The position numbers and the translations under genes are program-made. DNA of 64,000 bases. Origin: Spirochaetales bacterium (GTDB lineage Bacteria; Spirochaetota; Spirochaetia; SZUA-6; JAFGRV01). The stretch spans positions 1 through 64,000 of the forward strand of contig JAFGHO010000064.1 of assembly GCA_016930085.1 (NCBI GenBank), read 5' to 3'. Position 1 is the first letter of the stretch. Every line of letters begins with the position of its first letter. The notes under the pieces are model-generated. The model saw nothing but the letters and a program-made list of their open reading frames with translations. It did not search any database and had not been told where the DNA came from. Below, in pieces: positions 54,033 through 63,612 of this stretch.

Positions 54033-56414
54033 ATGAGACATACTGACCTTTTTGACAAAGGATGGAAGTTCATAAAGGCGGATCCGCCCGGTGCCGAGGT
54101 CCGGTACTTTGATGACACCGATTGGGAAGATGTGACAGTTCCCCATGACTGGGCCATCGGTGGACCGTTTTCAAAGGACAATGACAGTATTATCATGACG
54201 ATAACGGAAAACGACAGGCAGGAAACAGTCGAATATTCCGGTTCGACGGGTTCACTTCCCTGTTATGGAACAGGATGGTACAGAAGACGGTTTACCGTCG
54301 GAGAAGATATGCGCGGGATGCGCTTCTTTATCGAATTCGACGGGGTCATGAGTAATGGAACCGTTTATCTGAACGGCCGGAAAATTGGATGCCGGCCATA
54401 CGGTTACAGTTCCTTTGGATTCGAACTGACGGATGCCGTTTCCTTGACGGAGGAGAATCTTCTTGCGGTCAAGGTGACGGTTATTCATAAGTCGTCACGG
54501 TGGTATCCCGGGGCCGGAATATACCGGCATGTACGGTTCATCGCGGTCCGGTCCATATATGTTCCACGATGGGGCTCGTACATTACAACGGTAAAGGCGG
54601 ATAATGACGAGGCACGGATTATGGTGAGTACGACGATTAATAATGCTTCCGGAGAACCGGCCGCGGCAGTTCTCGGGACGGAAATCGTGCCGCCCGGAAA
54701 GAAGAAAGGTTACTCCTCATGTTCCGATGTACTGATCGAAAAGCAGGCAGTCGTTGATCGGGAAATCGTTATCAGGAAACCGTTTCTATGGGATATCGAT
54801 TCTCCGATGCTCTATAAAGCCGTTTCATCGATCCTTGTGTCCGGCCGTATCGTCGACCGGTACGAAACATGGTTCGGGATCCGGACGCTTTCATTTGACG
54901 GTGACGGCTTTGCCCTGAACGGCAGGGTGGTTAAGCTGAAAGGAGTATGTCTGCATCACGACCTTGGGCCCCTGGGGGCTGCGGTCAATCGAAGTGCGAT
55001 CGACCGGCGGCTCGATATACTGAAGGCAATGGGGTGTAACGCGATCCGGAGCAGCCATAATCCGCCGGCTCCGGAATTGCTCGATGCCTGCGACAGGAAG
55101 GGGTTTCTCGTTGTCGACGAGGCGTTTGACGAATGGCAAGAAGCAAAGTGCGAGAATGGATATAACAAGCTGTTTGGCGAATGGGCGGAAAGGGACCTTC
55201 GCGATATGATCAGGAGAGACAGAAATCATCCGTCGGTCATCATGTGGAGTATCGGCAATGAGGTGCCCGAACAGGGCAAACCGGGCGGGAACGAGACAGC
55301 CGGGTTTCTCTCCGCGATCTGTCGTGACGAGGATGCTTCAAGGCCGGTCACTGCCGCCTTCAATGCACCGGATGACGCGATAAAGAACGGGCTTGCCGAT
55401 GCCGTCGATATTCCAGGTTGGAATTACGCCTGGTTTAAATATGAAGCGTATCATAAAAAATATCCCGCCATGATTCAGTACGGAAGCGAAACGGCGTCAT
55501 GCCTGAGCAGCCGCGGGGAATATCATTTTCCGGTCGAAGAGGAACGCCCGAAAAGGCATGCTTCCCTCCAGGTTTCTTCATATGATCTTGCCGCTCCTCA
55601 GTGGGGGTATCCGCCCGATTACGAGTTCAGGGCGCAGGACGATCGCCCCTTTGTTTTGGGGGAGTTTGTCTGGACGGGATTCGATTACCTCGGGGAGCCC
55701 ACCCCATATGAACGGGACTGGCCGAGCCGCAGCTCCTACTTCGGCATCGTCGACCTGTGCGGCCTGCCGAAAGACAGATATTTCCTCTATCAAAGCCATT
55801 GGACAAAGGGAAATGTTCTGCATCTCCTTCCACATTGGAACTGGGAAGGCAGAGAGGGTGAGATAACACCGGTATATTGTTATACGAATTATGATTCGGC
55901 CGAGCTTTTTTTGAACGGAAAATCATGCGGGGTGAGAAAGAAAAATCCGGCCGGTCTTTTTGACCGGTACCGCCTGATGTGGGATGATATACGGTACCGG
56001 CCCGGTGTGCTTTCCGTCGTCGCTTTCGATTCGCGCGGCCGCCCGACCGCCCGGCGTGAAATGAAAACGGCGGGCGAACCGTCGAAAATCATGTTGTCGC
56101 CGGATCGGAAAAAAATAAAGGCCGACGGATACGACCTCTGTTTTATAACGGTAAAAATCACGGACAGGGACGGTACCCTCTGCCCGAACGCGGAGAACCC
56201 CATCTTCTTCGAAACAGTTGGTCCGGGATATGTGAAGGCGGTCGGTAATGGAAATCCTATCAGTCTGGAACCTTTCATTGCCGTGAAACGGAAAGCCTTC
56301 CACGGCATGTGCATGTGCATCGTCGCTTCATTTCCCGGACAAACCGGTACCATAAGGGTGACCGCCTCCGCAGACGGCCTGCAATCGGCCCGGATAACCA
56401 TCGGCAGTAAATGA
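54033..56414 (+). CDS. Beta-galactosidase-type glycoside hydrolase family 2 (DUF4982 subgroup)
   Basis: 793 residues from the ATG at 54033, after GGAAGGG. The GH2 sandwich (about 1-175; WEDVTVPHDWAIGGPF), the Ig-like domain (180-285), the TIM barrel (285-600) with acid/base E410 in MWSIGNEVPEQG and probable nucleophile E485 in QYGSETASCLSSRGEY, then DUF4982 (about 610-680; HWNWEGREGEITPVYCYTN) and a further Ig-like domain. Members act on beta-galactosides or glucuronides in glycans. No signal peptide is seen, so it works inside the cell. Reading frame open from 53787, but the extension overlaps the divergent gene and is not protein-like. Confidence 0.9.
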   Translation: MRHTDLFDKGWKFIKADPPGAEVRYFDDTDWEDVTVPHDWAIGGPFSKDNDSIIMTITENDRQETVEYSGSTGSLPCYGTGWYRRRFTVGEDMRGMRFFIEFDGVMSNGTVYLNGRKIGCRPYGYSSFGFELTDAVSLTEENLLAVKVTVIHKSSRWYPGAGIYRHVRFIAVRSIYVPRWGSYITTVKADNDEARIMVSTTINNASGEPAAAVLGTEIVPPGKKKGYSSCSDVLIEKQAVVDREIVIRKPFLWDIDSPMLYKAVSSILVSGRIVDRYETWFGIRTLSFDGDGFALNGRVVKLKGVCLHHDLGPLGAAVNRSAIDRRLDILKAMGCNAIRSSHNPPAPELLDACDRKGFLVVDEAFDEWQEAKCENGYNKLFGEWAERDLRDMIRRDRNHPSVIMWSIGNEVPEQGKPGGNETAGFLSAICRDEDASRPVTAAFNAPDDAIKNGLADAVDIPGWNYAWFKYEAYHKKYPAMIQYGSETASCLSSRGEYHFPVEEERPKRHASLQVSSYDLAAPQWGYPPDYEFRAQDDRPFVLGEFVWTGFDYLGEPTPYERDWPSRSSYFGIVDLCGLPKDRYFLYQSHWTKGNVLHLLPHWNWEGREGEITPVYCYTNYDSAELFLNGKSCGVRKKNPAGLFDRYRLMWDDIRYRPGVLSVVAFDSRGRPTARREMKTAGEPSKIMLSPDRKKIKADGYDLCFITVKITDRDGTLCPNAENPIFFETVGPGYVKAVGNGNPISLEPFIAVKRKAFHGMCMCIVASFPGQTGTIRVTASADGLQSARITIGSK

Positions 56415-56563
56415 AACCTCACCAGTCGCAGTATAAAGGCGGTTCATATCCCGATTCGAACGGAACGCAGCTTTTTATAACATCAATCATTAACGGGAAA
56501 CAATTAATGCCGGGGCAGGCTGACAGAATCGGGGATGAATAGTATAATTCGTCACACACAATC

Positions 56564-57367
56564 ATGAAAGTATTCGCCGAGATCATCAGAGTCTATTTCA
56601 AGATGCTCATTCAATACCGGTGGACGTTCGCCATTACCGTCGTCACGCAGCCGATCGCCCTCTTTATTAATATGTCTTTGTTCAAGAGTATCTATACTTA
56701 CAATCAGACAAACGTTATAAAGGGGTACAGCTTCGAACAGATGGTCTGGTATTTCCTCTCTTATATGATCGTCAACGCCTTTGTCTGGAACGCTACCACA
56801 ATGTTCATGTCCAACAAGATTCTTTCCGGTGACCTGTCGGGTGATTTACTCAAACCGATCTCGGTTTTCAGACTTGAGCTGGGAAGCAATATATCTTCCA
56901 GGCTTATCGCACTGTTCATGGATTTTATCCCCAGTATGATCATATGCAGCCTTATCCTCTTTCCCGTTTTCCTCACACCACTCTCGTTTCTTCGTTTCCT
57001 GATTGTCGTCATTCCCGCCTTTTTCCTCAATTATCTCTGCGCTTTTCTCCTTGGGCTTTTGGCCATGCCCATGAAGGACAACTCCTCACTTATCACCCTG
57101 AGTAACCTGTTCCTGGCTTTTGCAGGCGGAGCGTTTTTGCCCCTTGAATTTTTTCCCGCCGCCGTGAATCGTGTGCTTGCATTCTTCCCTTTTACCTACA
57201 TTTACTACTGGCCGATCCAGTTTCTGCTGAACAAGGCTCCGGCCGACCGGTGGGATCAATGTATCACTATTGTGATAATACAGCTGGTATGGATAGCGGT
57301 CCTCTATGTTATTTGCAAACTATCATGGAAACTCCTTGTCAAAAAATATTGTGCGGCGGGCGGGTAG
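56564..57367 (+). CDS. ABC-2 type exporter permease (COG4587-like)
   Basis: 267 residues with six transmembrane segments. This is a DUF990-type permease, with the FLSYMIVNAFVWNATT and KILSGDLSGDLLKPI segments (the latter in the cytoplasmic loop) and FAGGAFLPLEFFPAAV near the end. First gene of a three-gene cassette with a second permease (3 bases downstream) and an ATPase. Such exporters are widespread and uncharacterised; the cargo is unknown. Confidence 0.85.
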   Translation: MKVFAEIIRVYFKMLIQYRWTFAITVVTQPIALFINMSLFKSIYTYNQTNVIKGYSFEQMVWYFLSYMIVNAFVWNATTMFMSNKILSGDLSGDLLKPISVFRLELGSNISSRLIALFMDFIPSMIICSLILFPVFLTPLSFLRFLIVVIPAFFLNYLCAFLLGLLAMPMKDNSSLITLSNLFLAFAGGAFLPLEFFPAAVNRVLAFFPFTYIYYWPIQFLLNKAPADRWDQCITIVIIQLVWIAVLYVICKLSWKLLVKKYCAAGG

Positions 57368-57370
57368 TCT

Positions 57371-58165
57371 ATGAGAAAAATATTCAAGCTTTTTCAGCTG
57401 TTTTATGAAAACAGTAAAATAAGATTCGCCCGTGCGATGGCTTATCGGCTCAACTTTTTTCTCGATTCCTTTATTTCACTTTTCCTGTCATTTATCGGTC
57501 CGTTACTGCAATACCTGATTTTTTCCCAGACCAGGGGGTTCCCCGGATGGGACCTCAACCAGATTATTCTTTTCCAGGGGCTTTTACTTTTTCATCTCGG
57601 CCTCAGAAACTCGATGTTCGGATCGCTGCACTTTTTTGTGATGGATCTTGTACGGAAGGGGGAGTTCGACAGACTGCTTTTGAAACCATACCCGGCCATC
57701 GGCGTCATTCTGGCAAGCGGATTCAATCCTCGCAGCATGGGTTCCATTCTGGCCGGAGGGATCATCATCGTCTCATCGGTGATTACCCTGAAACTGGAAA
57801 TCACTCCGTTCACGATCGGGCTATTGATTGTTTTGACGTTATTCGGGTTGTTTCTCTACATGGGATTCGAAATAATCTATTCTTCGGCGGTCATTGTTCT
57901 CGTGCATCTGGGAAGACTCTACGATATCCTGCATCTGTTCACACGATTCGGGGAGTTTCCCCTCGAGATTTTTACCAGGGCACTCGGGATCTTTTTCATT
58001 ACCGCCGTACCCATGGCGATCTGGGTAAATTTCCCGGCGAGGGTGCTTCTTGGCAGGGGGAGTATTAATATTGTCTATTCATTGGGTTTCAGTATCGTGT
58101 TTTTCAGTATGGCGCTGCTTCTCTGGAGGGCCTGCCTGAAACGATATACGAGTGCCGGAGGATAA
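57371..58165 (+). CDS. ABC-2 type exporter permease (COG3694-like)
   Basis: 264 residues, six transmembrane segments, DUF990 type. The cytoplasmic loop reads VRKGEFDRLLLKPYPAIGV, the counterpart of the SGDLSGDLLKP loop of its partner, so the two permeases share a common coupling element. It overlaps nothing and is followed 3 bases later by the ATPase. Confidence 0.85.
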   Translation: MRKIFKLFQLFYENSKIRFARAMAYRLNFFLDSFISLFLSFIGPLLQYLIFSQTRGFPGWDLNQIILFQGLLLFHLGLRNSMFGSLHFFVMDLVRKGEFDRLLLKPYPAIGVILASGFNPRSMGSILAGGIIIVSSVITLKLEITPFTIGLLIVLTLFGLFLYMGFEIIYSSAVIVLVHLGRLYDILHLFTRFGEFPLEIFTRALGIFFITAVPMAIWVNFPARVLLGRGSINIVYSLGFSIVFFSMALLLWRACLKRYTSAGG

Positions 58166-58168
58166 GCG

Positions 58169-59161
58169 ATGATCAAGAGAAAAGAGAACATTGTCAGCGC
58201 AGAGGGGCTGACAAAGGTATTCAAGGTACACCTTCGGGATAAATCGGGATTATTGCCCGCGATACAATCACTCTTTGTCCGTAAATATTCCGAGGTGGTC
58301 GCGGTCAAAAAGCTCGACATGGCGATCCGGCAGGGAGAGATCCGCGGGTTGATCGGGCCGAATGGTGCGGGCAAATCCACCACGATCAAGATATTTTCCG
58401 GGATCCTTTTCCCCACTTCCGGCAGCGCCGATATCATGGGCCATACGCCATGGCACGATCGGGAACGGCTGGTCAAGCGAATCGGGGTCGTGTTCGGGCA
58501 GAAATCCCAGCTTATCTGGGATCTGCCCGCAATCGATACCTTTCAGCTGCACCGCAAGATGTACGATATTCCCGATAACGTCTATGATGAAAACATCAGG
58601 TACTTTACCGCTTTACTCAATGTGGCGGAGGTGATCCGAAAACCGGTGAGACAGATTTCCCTGGGGGAACGGATGAAGTGCGAGTTCATCTGTGCACTCC
58701 TTCACGAACCGCCCCTCGTCTTTTTGGACGAGCCGACCATCGGTCTGGACATTTTCTCGAAAGAAGCGATTCGGGGCTTCATAAAAGGGGTGAACCGGGA
58801 AAAGGGGACGACGTTTATCCTGACGACACACGATTTGAACGATATTGAAAATCTCTGTGAACGGGTGAGTATCATCAACAAGGGAACCATCGTGTTTGAC
58901 GATACCATCGATAAGCTGAAAAGCTATTTTGCGGACAGGAAAATGGTCGAACTGCATTTCCGCAGGAAAATAGCATCTTCCGAACTGGCGGGGTATGACG
59001 TAAAGGAATTCTCGCCTTTGGCCGCGCGCGTCGAACTCGATATGACCCGGACAAAACTGGAAGATGAGGTGGCGCGGATATTCAGGACATTACCGATACG
59101 GGATATTAATATCAGCAATATCGATATCGAGGAAGTGATCAAATTCATTTATGCGAGTTGA
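58169..59161 (+). CDS. ABC-2 type exporter ATP-binding protein (COG4586-like)
   Basis: 330 residues. Intact motifs: Walker A GPNGAGKST, Q-loop GQKSQ, signature ISLGERMKCEF, Walker B PLVFLDEPTIGLD and switch histidine LTTHDLNDIENLCER. The C-terminal 90 residues are the extension typical of DrrA/COG4586 exporters. GGAGG precedes the ATG. Energises the two upstream permeases. Confidence 0.9.
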   Translation: MIKRKENIVSAEGLTKVFKVHLRDKSGLLPAIQSLFVRKYSEVVAVKKLDMAIRQGEIRGLIGPNGAGKSTTIKIFSGILFPTSGSADIMGHTPWHDRERLVKRIGVVFGQKSQLIWDLPAIDTFQLHRKMYDIPDNVYDENIRYFTALLNVAEVIRKPVRQISLGERMKCEFICALLHEPPLVFLDEPTIGLDIFSKEAIRGFIKGVNREKGTTFILTTHDLNDIENLCERVSIINKGTIVFDDTIDKLKSYFADRKMVELHFRRKIASSELAGYDVKEFSPLAARVELDMTRTKLEDEVARIFRTLPIRDINISNIDIEEVIKFIYAS

Positions 59162-59221
59162 AACACTGCCGGAGGCGATGATGTGATATGATGCATAATC
59201 ATACAATTATGGCGCAGTCCC

Positions 59222-60340
59222 TTACGAAGCCATGTATTCGAGGATAATTCTGAATACCCTCCGTATCGGTTCGGCGGCCCCCCAGAGAAGCTGGTCGCCG
59301 CAGGAAAAAGCGGCGAGGTAGTCCGGTCCCATTTTCATTTTGTGAATACGGCCGACAGGAACCTTGAGTGTACCGGAGACGGCGGCCGGCGTCAGCTTTT
59401 CAATCGTTTCTTCGTATGTATTGGGAACGACATACGCCCACTCGTTCGACGAGGCGATCATCTGTTCGATATCGGCAAGCGGAATATCATGGGTGAGTTT
59501 TATGGTAAATCCCTGGCTGTGACACCGCATCGCGCCGATTCTGACACAGAGGCCGTCGACGGGAACCGGATGCTTTAACCCGAGAATTTTGTTCGTTTCC
59601 GCATGCCCCTTCCATTCTTCCCTTGTGCGGCCGTTTTCCGAGGCACAATCGATCCAGGGGATAAGGCTTCCCGCGAGCGGGGCTTTGAAAACATCGATCG
59701 GAAAGGAAGGGCCGGTTATCGCGGACTGGACTTTTCTGTCCAGCTCGAGAATGCTTTCCGCCGGGTCGTCGATGGTATCTGATGCGGCCTTTCCGATTGC
59801 GATCATCTGCTTGACGAGTTCCCTCATGTTTTTAGCCCCGGCGCCTGATGCCGCCTGGTATGTCATCGAGGACAGCCATTCGACGCAGCCGTTTTGAAAC
59901 AATCCGCCGAGCGCCATCAACATGAGGCTTACCGTGCAATTCCCGCCCGTAAATATGGTGATGCCGGAAGCGAGGGCTTCATCGATCACCTTTCGGTTGA
60001 CGGGGTCAAGGACGATGATTGCGTCCTCCGACATCCTCAGCGCGGATGACGCGTCGATCCAGTATCCCTTCCACCCGCTTTTCAAAAGGCCGTCGAAGAT
60101 TTTTTTCGTGTATGCGCTTCCCTGACAGGTGACGATTATATCCTGGTCTGCCAGGAGTTTCAGATCATACGCATCCTTTAGCGGTGGAGTATCAATGCCG
60201 ATATCCGGGCCCTTTTGTCCCGCTTGTGAGGTGGAGAAAAAAACGGGTGTGAACCCGTGAAAATCCTTTTCTTCGAGCATGCGCTTCAGGAGGACGGAAC
60301 CTACCATTCCCCGCCACCCGATAAAACCCGCCTTTACCAT
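59222..60340 (-). CDS. asd: Aspartate-semialdehyde dehydrogenase
   Basis: 372 residues, the enterobacterial-type length. Converts aspartyl phosphate to the semialdehyde for lysine/diaminopimelate, threonine and methionine. The N-terminal NADP loop is GWRGMVGSVL, the active cysteine is C135 in FTGGNCTVSLMLMAL, and the histidine is in RIGAMRCHSQGFTIKL. AAAGGGA 5 bases before the ATG. Stands alone, with 147 bases to nth on the same strand. Confidence 0.95.
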   Translation of the reverse strand: MVKAGFIGWRGMVGSVLLKRMLEEKDFHGFTPVFFSTSQAGQKGPDIGIDTPPLKDAYDLKLLADQDIIVTCQGSAYTKKIFDGLLKSGWKGYWIDASSALRMSEDAIIVLDPVNRKVIDEALASGITIFTGGNCTVSLMLMALGGLFQNGCVEWLSSMTYQAASGAGAKNMRELVKQMIAIGKAASDTIDDPAESILELDRKVQSAITGPSFPIDVFKAPLAGSLIPWIDCASENGRTREEWKGHAETNKILGLKHPVPVDGLCVRIGAMRCHSQGFTIKLTHDIPLADIEQMIASSNEWAYVVPNTYEETIEKLTPAAVSGTLKVPVGRIHKMKMGPDYLAAFSCGDQLLWGAAEPIRRVFRIILEYMAS

Positions 60341-60487
60341 ATCGTCCCTTTCCGTATCGTTGTAACGACAAATCTAACAGCAGGAGTGGAGAAAGTCAAG
60401 TGGCGGCCTGCGGATAAAGCCGAAAAACGCAATCGCTCTTCTCATTCGTATAAAACCGCCCGTCTTGCCGGAAGAGAAAGTGAAACG

Positions 60488-61147
60488 CTATCGCGAACGG
60501 CGAACGCCCCTTCTTATGCACGCTTCCGTGATGGGGCATATCGAGCAACGGGGACTTATCGGCGTACAGATGTGCTGGCCCAGTATGACGAGAAGTTCGT
60601 TGATACGGATCCAATAGTTGCGCGGAAGTATCTCCATGAGGGCCTTTTCGGTTTCTTCCGGATTCTTCGTTTTCACCCAGCCCGTTCTGTTCGATATTCT
60701 GTGGACATGGGTGTCGACACAAACCGCCTGAATACCGAAACCGAGATTCAGGACGAGATTCGCCGTTTTACGGCCGACCCCGGGAAGCGTGAGAAGGATG
60801 TCTCGGTCTGCCGGAATACGGGAGCGATGATCGCGAATGAGTATAAAAGCTATTTTTTTAAGGTTTTTCGCTTTCGTTTTGTAAAAGCCCGCGGGATAAA
60901 TGAGTTTTTCAATCACCCCTTGATCTAATGCGGCGAGTTTTTCGACGTCCGGGGCGCGGCTCAAAAGTCTGTCCGCCGCTTTTTTTGTCACCTCATCTTT
61001 CGTTCTGAGTGAAATCACCGTGGAGATCAAGATTCTGTACGGGTCGGGGTTCTCGGCCGCGACAAGCGAGACTGAGGGGAGGAGTTTTTCTTTGAGGGCC
61101 CCATCAAGTAAACGGAAAATGCGGGCCCAGCCGATTTTCTCTTTCAT
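60488..61147 (-). CDS. nth: Endonuclease III
   Basis: 219 residues. Bifunctional DNA glycosylase/AP-lyase for oxidised pyrimidines. The hairpin LTLPGVGRKTANLVLN holds the lyase lysine K127, and D145 in CVDTHVHRIS is the catalytic aspartate. The C-terminal C-x6-C-x2-C-x5-C (CTPISPRCSICPITEAC) binds the iron-sulfur cluster. The start has no clear ribosome site. Follows htpG by 51 bases on the same strand, so it may be partly cotranscribed. Confidence 0.93.
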   Translation of the reverse strand: MKEKIGWARIFRLLDGALKEKLLPSVSLVAAENPDPYRILISTVISLRTKDEVTKKAADRLLSRAPDVEKLAALDQGVIEKLIYPAGFYKTKAKNLKKIAFILIRDHRSRIPADRDILLTLPGVGRKTANLVLNLGFGIQAVCVDTHVHRISNRTGWVKTKNPEETEKALMEILPRNYWIRINELLVILGQHICTPISPRCSICPITEACIRRGVRRSR

Positions 61148-61198
61148 ATACCGCGTGTTTTACGATCAAGGGCCTATACTATATTTCCCACGGGATTG

Positions 61199-63061
61199 TC
61201 AGAGAGCCTTCAACATGATTCTGTTGAGCCGCCGTGCGAACTCGACCGGATTTTTCAGTTCAACCCCTTCGATAAGGATCGCCTGTTCATACAACAGCCG
61301 GCTTATATCCTCGATCACTTCCTTGTCCTTGATATCGCCCAGTTTTTTGATAATTTCATGTTCCGGATTGATTTCGAGTATCGGTTTGATATCCGACATT
61401 TTCCCCTGTCCCATCATTTTCATGATGTGCTGAAGCTGCATGGAAGGATCGTTCGAGTCGGCGACCACACAGGAAGGCGAATCACTCAGGCGCGCGCTTA
61501 TGATGACATCCTTCACCTCGTCCGAAAGCACCTTTTTGATTTTCTTTACCAGCGGTTCGAGTTCCTTCTTCTTCTCCCTGTCTTCGTCCGTTTCGATTTC
61601 CTTTGTCGCATCGCTTCTGTTTACCGATTTGAACTCGACATCCTTGTATTTCCCGACCGCGGGAATGACGAGTTCGTCGACCTCGTCTTCCATGATCAGC
61701 ACTTCGATGTCTTTTTTCTTGTATACTTCGAGAAGGGGGGATTCCTTCAGACTTTTACCCCCTTCGCCCGTGATATAATAAATGAACTTCTGATCAGGTT
61801 TCATCCGCGCCTTGTAATCGGAAAACGAGGTATAGCCGTCTTCCTTTGTCGATTGATAACGAAGGAGTTCCAGAATCGTATCCCTGTTTTCAAAATCCTC
61901 ATACAGCCCTTCTTTCAGGGGTTTTCTGTATTCGCCGTAGAACTCTTTGTATTTGGTCTTGTCCGTGGAAAGCTTTCCTATTTCTCCCAGAATTTTCTTG
62001 ACAGAGGCCGCGCGGATATTTACCATTATCCTGTTTTTCTGAAGAATTTCCCTGCTCACATTGAGGGGGAGGTCCTCCGAATCGATGACACCCCTTATAA
62101 AACGGAGATACGTGGGAAGCAGTTCCTTGTCGTCGTCCGTAATGAAAACCCGTTTGACATAGAGTTTGACACCGGGCTGGTAATCCGCCCGGAACATGTC
62201 GAACGGAGCTTTTTTGGGAATATAGAAGAGTGTCGTGTATTGAAGGGTCCCTTCCGCATGGGTATGGACATAGTGAAGCGGATCGTCGTAATCGTGGGAA
62301 ATCGTCTTGTAAAACTCGATATAGTCCTTTTCTTCCAGCTCCGTTTTCGGTTTTTTCCAGATGGCCGACGCGGTATTGATCTGATCTTCTTTCTTCTTGC
62401 GGCTTTCCTCTTTCCCGTCCTTGTCGTATTTTATTTCTTCATAATGGAGATAGATGGGGAAGGGGATATGATTGGAATATTTCTTGATGACATTTTCGAT
62501 CTGCCATCTGTTTGCGTATTCCTTCCCTTCGTCGTTCAAAAAAAGCGTGACGGTCGTTCCCGTTCCCGTGCGTTCCGCAGAATCAATCGTGTACTCGCCC
62601 TTGCCCTCACTCGACCACAGCCAGGCGTTATCGTCGCCGGCCTTTTTCGTCTTTACTTCGACCCTGTCGGCAACCATGAACGACGAATAAAACCCGACAC
62701 CGAACTGTCCGATAAGACTCGAGTCTTTTTTCATGTCACCCGAGATTTTACCCAGGAAATCCCTGGTACCGGAACTTGCAATAGTGCCGAGGTTTTGAAC
62801 AAGCTCCTCATTATTCATGCCGATTCCGCTGTCGGCGATTGTAATCGTTCCGGCCTTCTCGTCGAATTCGATGTCGATCCGGAACGTGAAGGGGATGTTC
62901 TTGAACGCCTCGTCCGTCAGGGTGAGATATTTCAATTTGTCCAGCGCATCGGAGGCATTCGATATGAGTTCCCGCAGAAACACTTCCTTATGGGAATAGA
63001 GAGAATGAATAATGAGATGGAGTAATTGATTTACTTCAGATTGAAATGAATGTTTTGACAT
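61199..63061 (-). CDS. htpG: Hsp90 chaperone HtpG
   Basis: 620 residues. N-terminal GHKL ATPase with LRELISNASDALDKLKYL, IADSGIGMNNEELVQNLG and GQFGVGFYSSFMVAD; the middle domain contains LYVKRVFITDDDKELLP and LPLNVSREILQKN (catalytic Arg). The C-terminal dimer domain follows. AGGAGAG lies about 6 bases before the ATG. Promoter at 63105-63133, with a palindrome in the leader. Confidence 0.97.
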   Translation of the reverse strand: MSKHSFQSEVNQLLHLIIHSLYSHKEVFLRELISNASDALDKLKYLTLTDEAFKNIPFTFRIDIEFDEKAGTITIADSGIGMNNEELVQNLGTIASSGTRDFLGKISGDMKKDSSLIGQFGVGFYSSFMVADRVEVKTKKAGDDNAWLWSSEGKGEYTIDSAERTGTGTTVTLFLNDEGKEYANRWQIENVIKKYSNHIPFPIYLHYEEIKYDKDGKEESRKKKEDQINTASAIWKKPKTELEEKDYIEFYKTISHDYDDPLHYVHTHAEGTLQYTTLFYIPKKAPFDMFRADYQPGVKLYVKRVFITDDDKELLPTYLRFIRGVIDSEDLPLNVSREILQKNRIMVNIRAASVKKILGEIGKLSTDKTKYKEFYGEYRKPLKEGLYEDFENRDTILELLRYQSTKEDGYTSFSDYKARMKPDQKFIYYITGEGGKSLKESPLLEVYKKKDIEVLIMEDEVDELVIPAVGKYKDVEFKSVNRSDATKEIETDEDREKKKELEPLVKKIKKVLSDEVKDVIISARLSDSPSCVVADSNDPSMQLQHIMKMMGQGKMSDIKPILEINPEHEIIKKLGDIKDKEVIEDISRLLYEQAILIEGVELKNPVEFARRLNRIMLKAL

Positions 63062-63074
63062 TTTTCTCTCCTTT

Positions 63075-63087
63075 CTGAATCATTCAG
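63075..63087. promoter_or_regulatory. Short palindrome in the htpG leader
   Basis: CTGAATCATTCAG, 6-base arms around one base, between the promoter and the ribosome site. It is not the CIRCE element. Confidence 0.3.
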
Positions 63088-63104
63088 TCAGTTTTTTCCG
63101 AATA

Positions 63105-63133
63105 ACAATACAAAAAAAAGACTTTCGTATCAA
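63105..63133 (-). promoter_or_regulatory. Promoter for htpG
   Basis: Minus strand: TTGATA, 17 bases, TATTGT. The -10 box ends 43 bases before the ATG. Confidence 0.6.
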
Positions 63134-63139
63134 GGGGGA

Positions 63140-63607
63140 TTATTGAATCAGTACAACGGCAAATGCCTCGACCGCCTTCCCGTGTCCGACCTCCCCGCAG
63201 CCTTCTTTTGTTTTTCCCTTGATTGAAACCGCCTTGTGATCGACGAAAAGGTCCTGTGCAAGATTTTCACGCATCTGTCCGGTATATGTTGCGATTTTTG
63301 GCTTCTCGAGAACGACCGTACAATCGATATTAATTATTTTCACATTTTTTTCATCAAGCAGATTTTTTGTCTTCCGAAGGAGTATTCTGCTTGAAATCCC
63401 TTTATAATCGGGATCGCCCGGCGGGAAATGGGTTCCGATATCTCCTTCCGATAATGCGCCAAAAATCGCGTCGATGACCGCGTGTATAAGCACATCGCCA
63501 TCGGAATGCCCGGATTCGCCATGGGTATGCGGTATGGTGACGCCGGCAAGGACAAGATTCCGTCCCTTTTTCAATCGGTGAATATCATATCCGAATCCGA
63601 CTCTCAT
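63140..63607 (-). CDS. ispF: 2-C-methyl-D-erythritol 2,4-cyclodiphosphate synthase
   Basis: 155 residues. Cyclises CDP-methylerythritol 2-phosphate in the MEP isoprenoid pathway. The metal-binding DIHRL at the start, HSDGDVLIHAVIDAIFGA and DIGTHFPPGDPDYKG are typical, and the C-terminus has SIKGKTKEGCGEVG. Follows ispD by 5 bases (AAGGA 9 bases before the ATG lies in the last ispD codons). Separate ispD and ispF, not the fused IspDF. Confidence 0.95.
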   Translation of the reverse strand: MRVGFGYDIHRLKKGRNLVLAGVTIPHTHGESGHSDGDVLIHAVIDAIFGALSEGDIGTHFPPGDPDYKGISSRILLRKTKNLLDEKNVKIINIDCTVVLEKPKIATYTGQMRENLAQDLFVDHKAVSIKGKTKEGCGEVGHGKAVEAFAVVLIQ

Positions 63608-63612
63608 CGTTT

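Noticed and set aside
61196-63025. A 609-codon open frame antisense to htpG
   Set aside because: It is the mirror of a strongly conserved gene. Its protein is a run of D, F and R residues with no family features, a known artefact of codon bias on the opposite strand.
63062-63104. CIRCE heat-shock operator before htpG
   Set aside because: The TTAGCACTC-N9-GAGTGCTAA consensus is absent; only a shorter unrelated palindrome is present.
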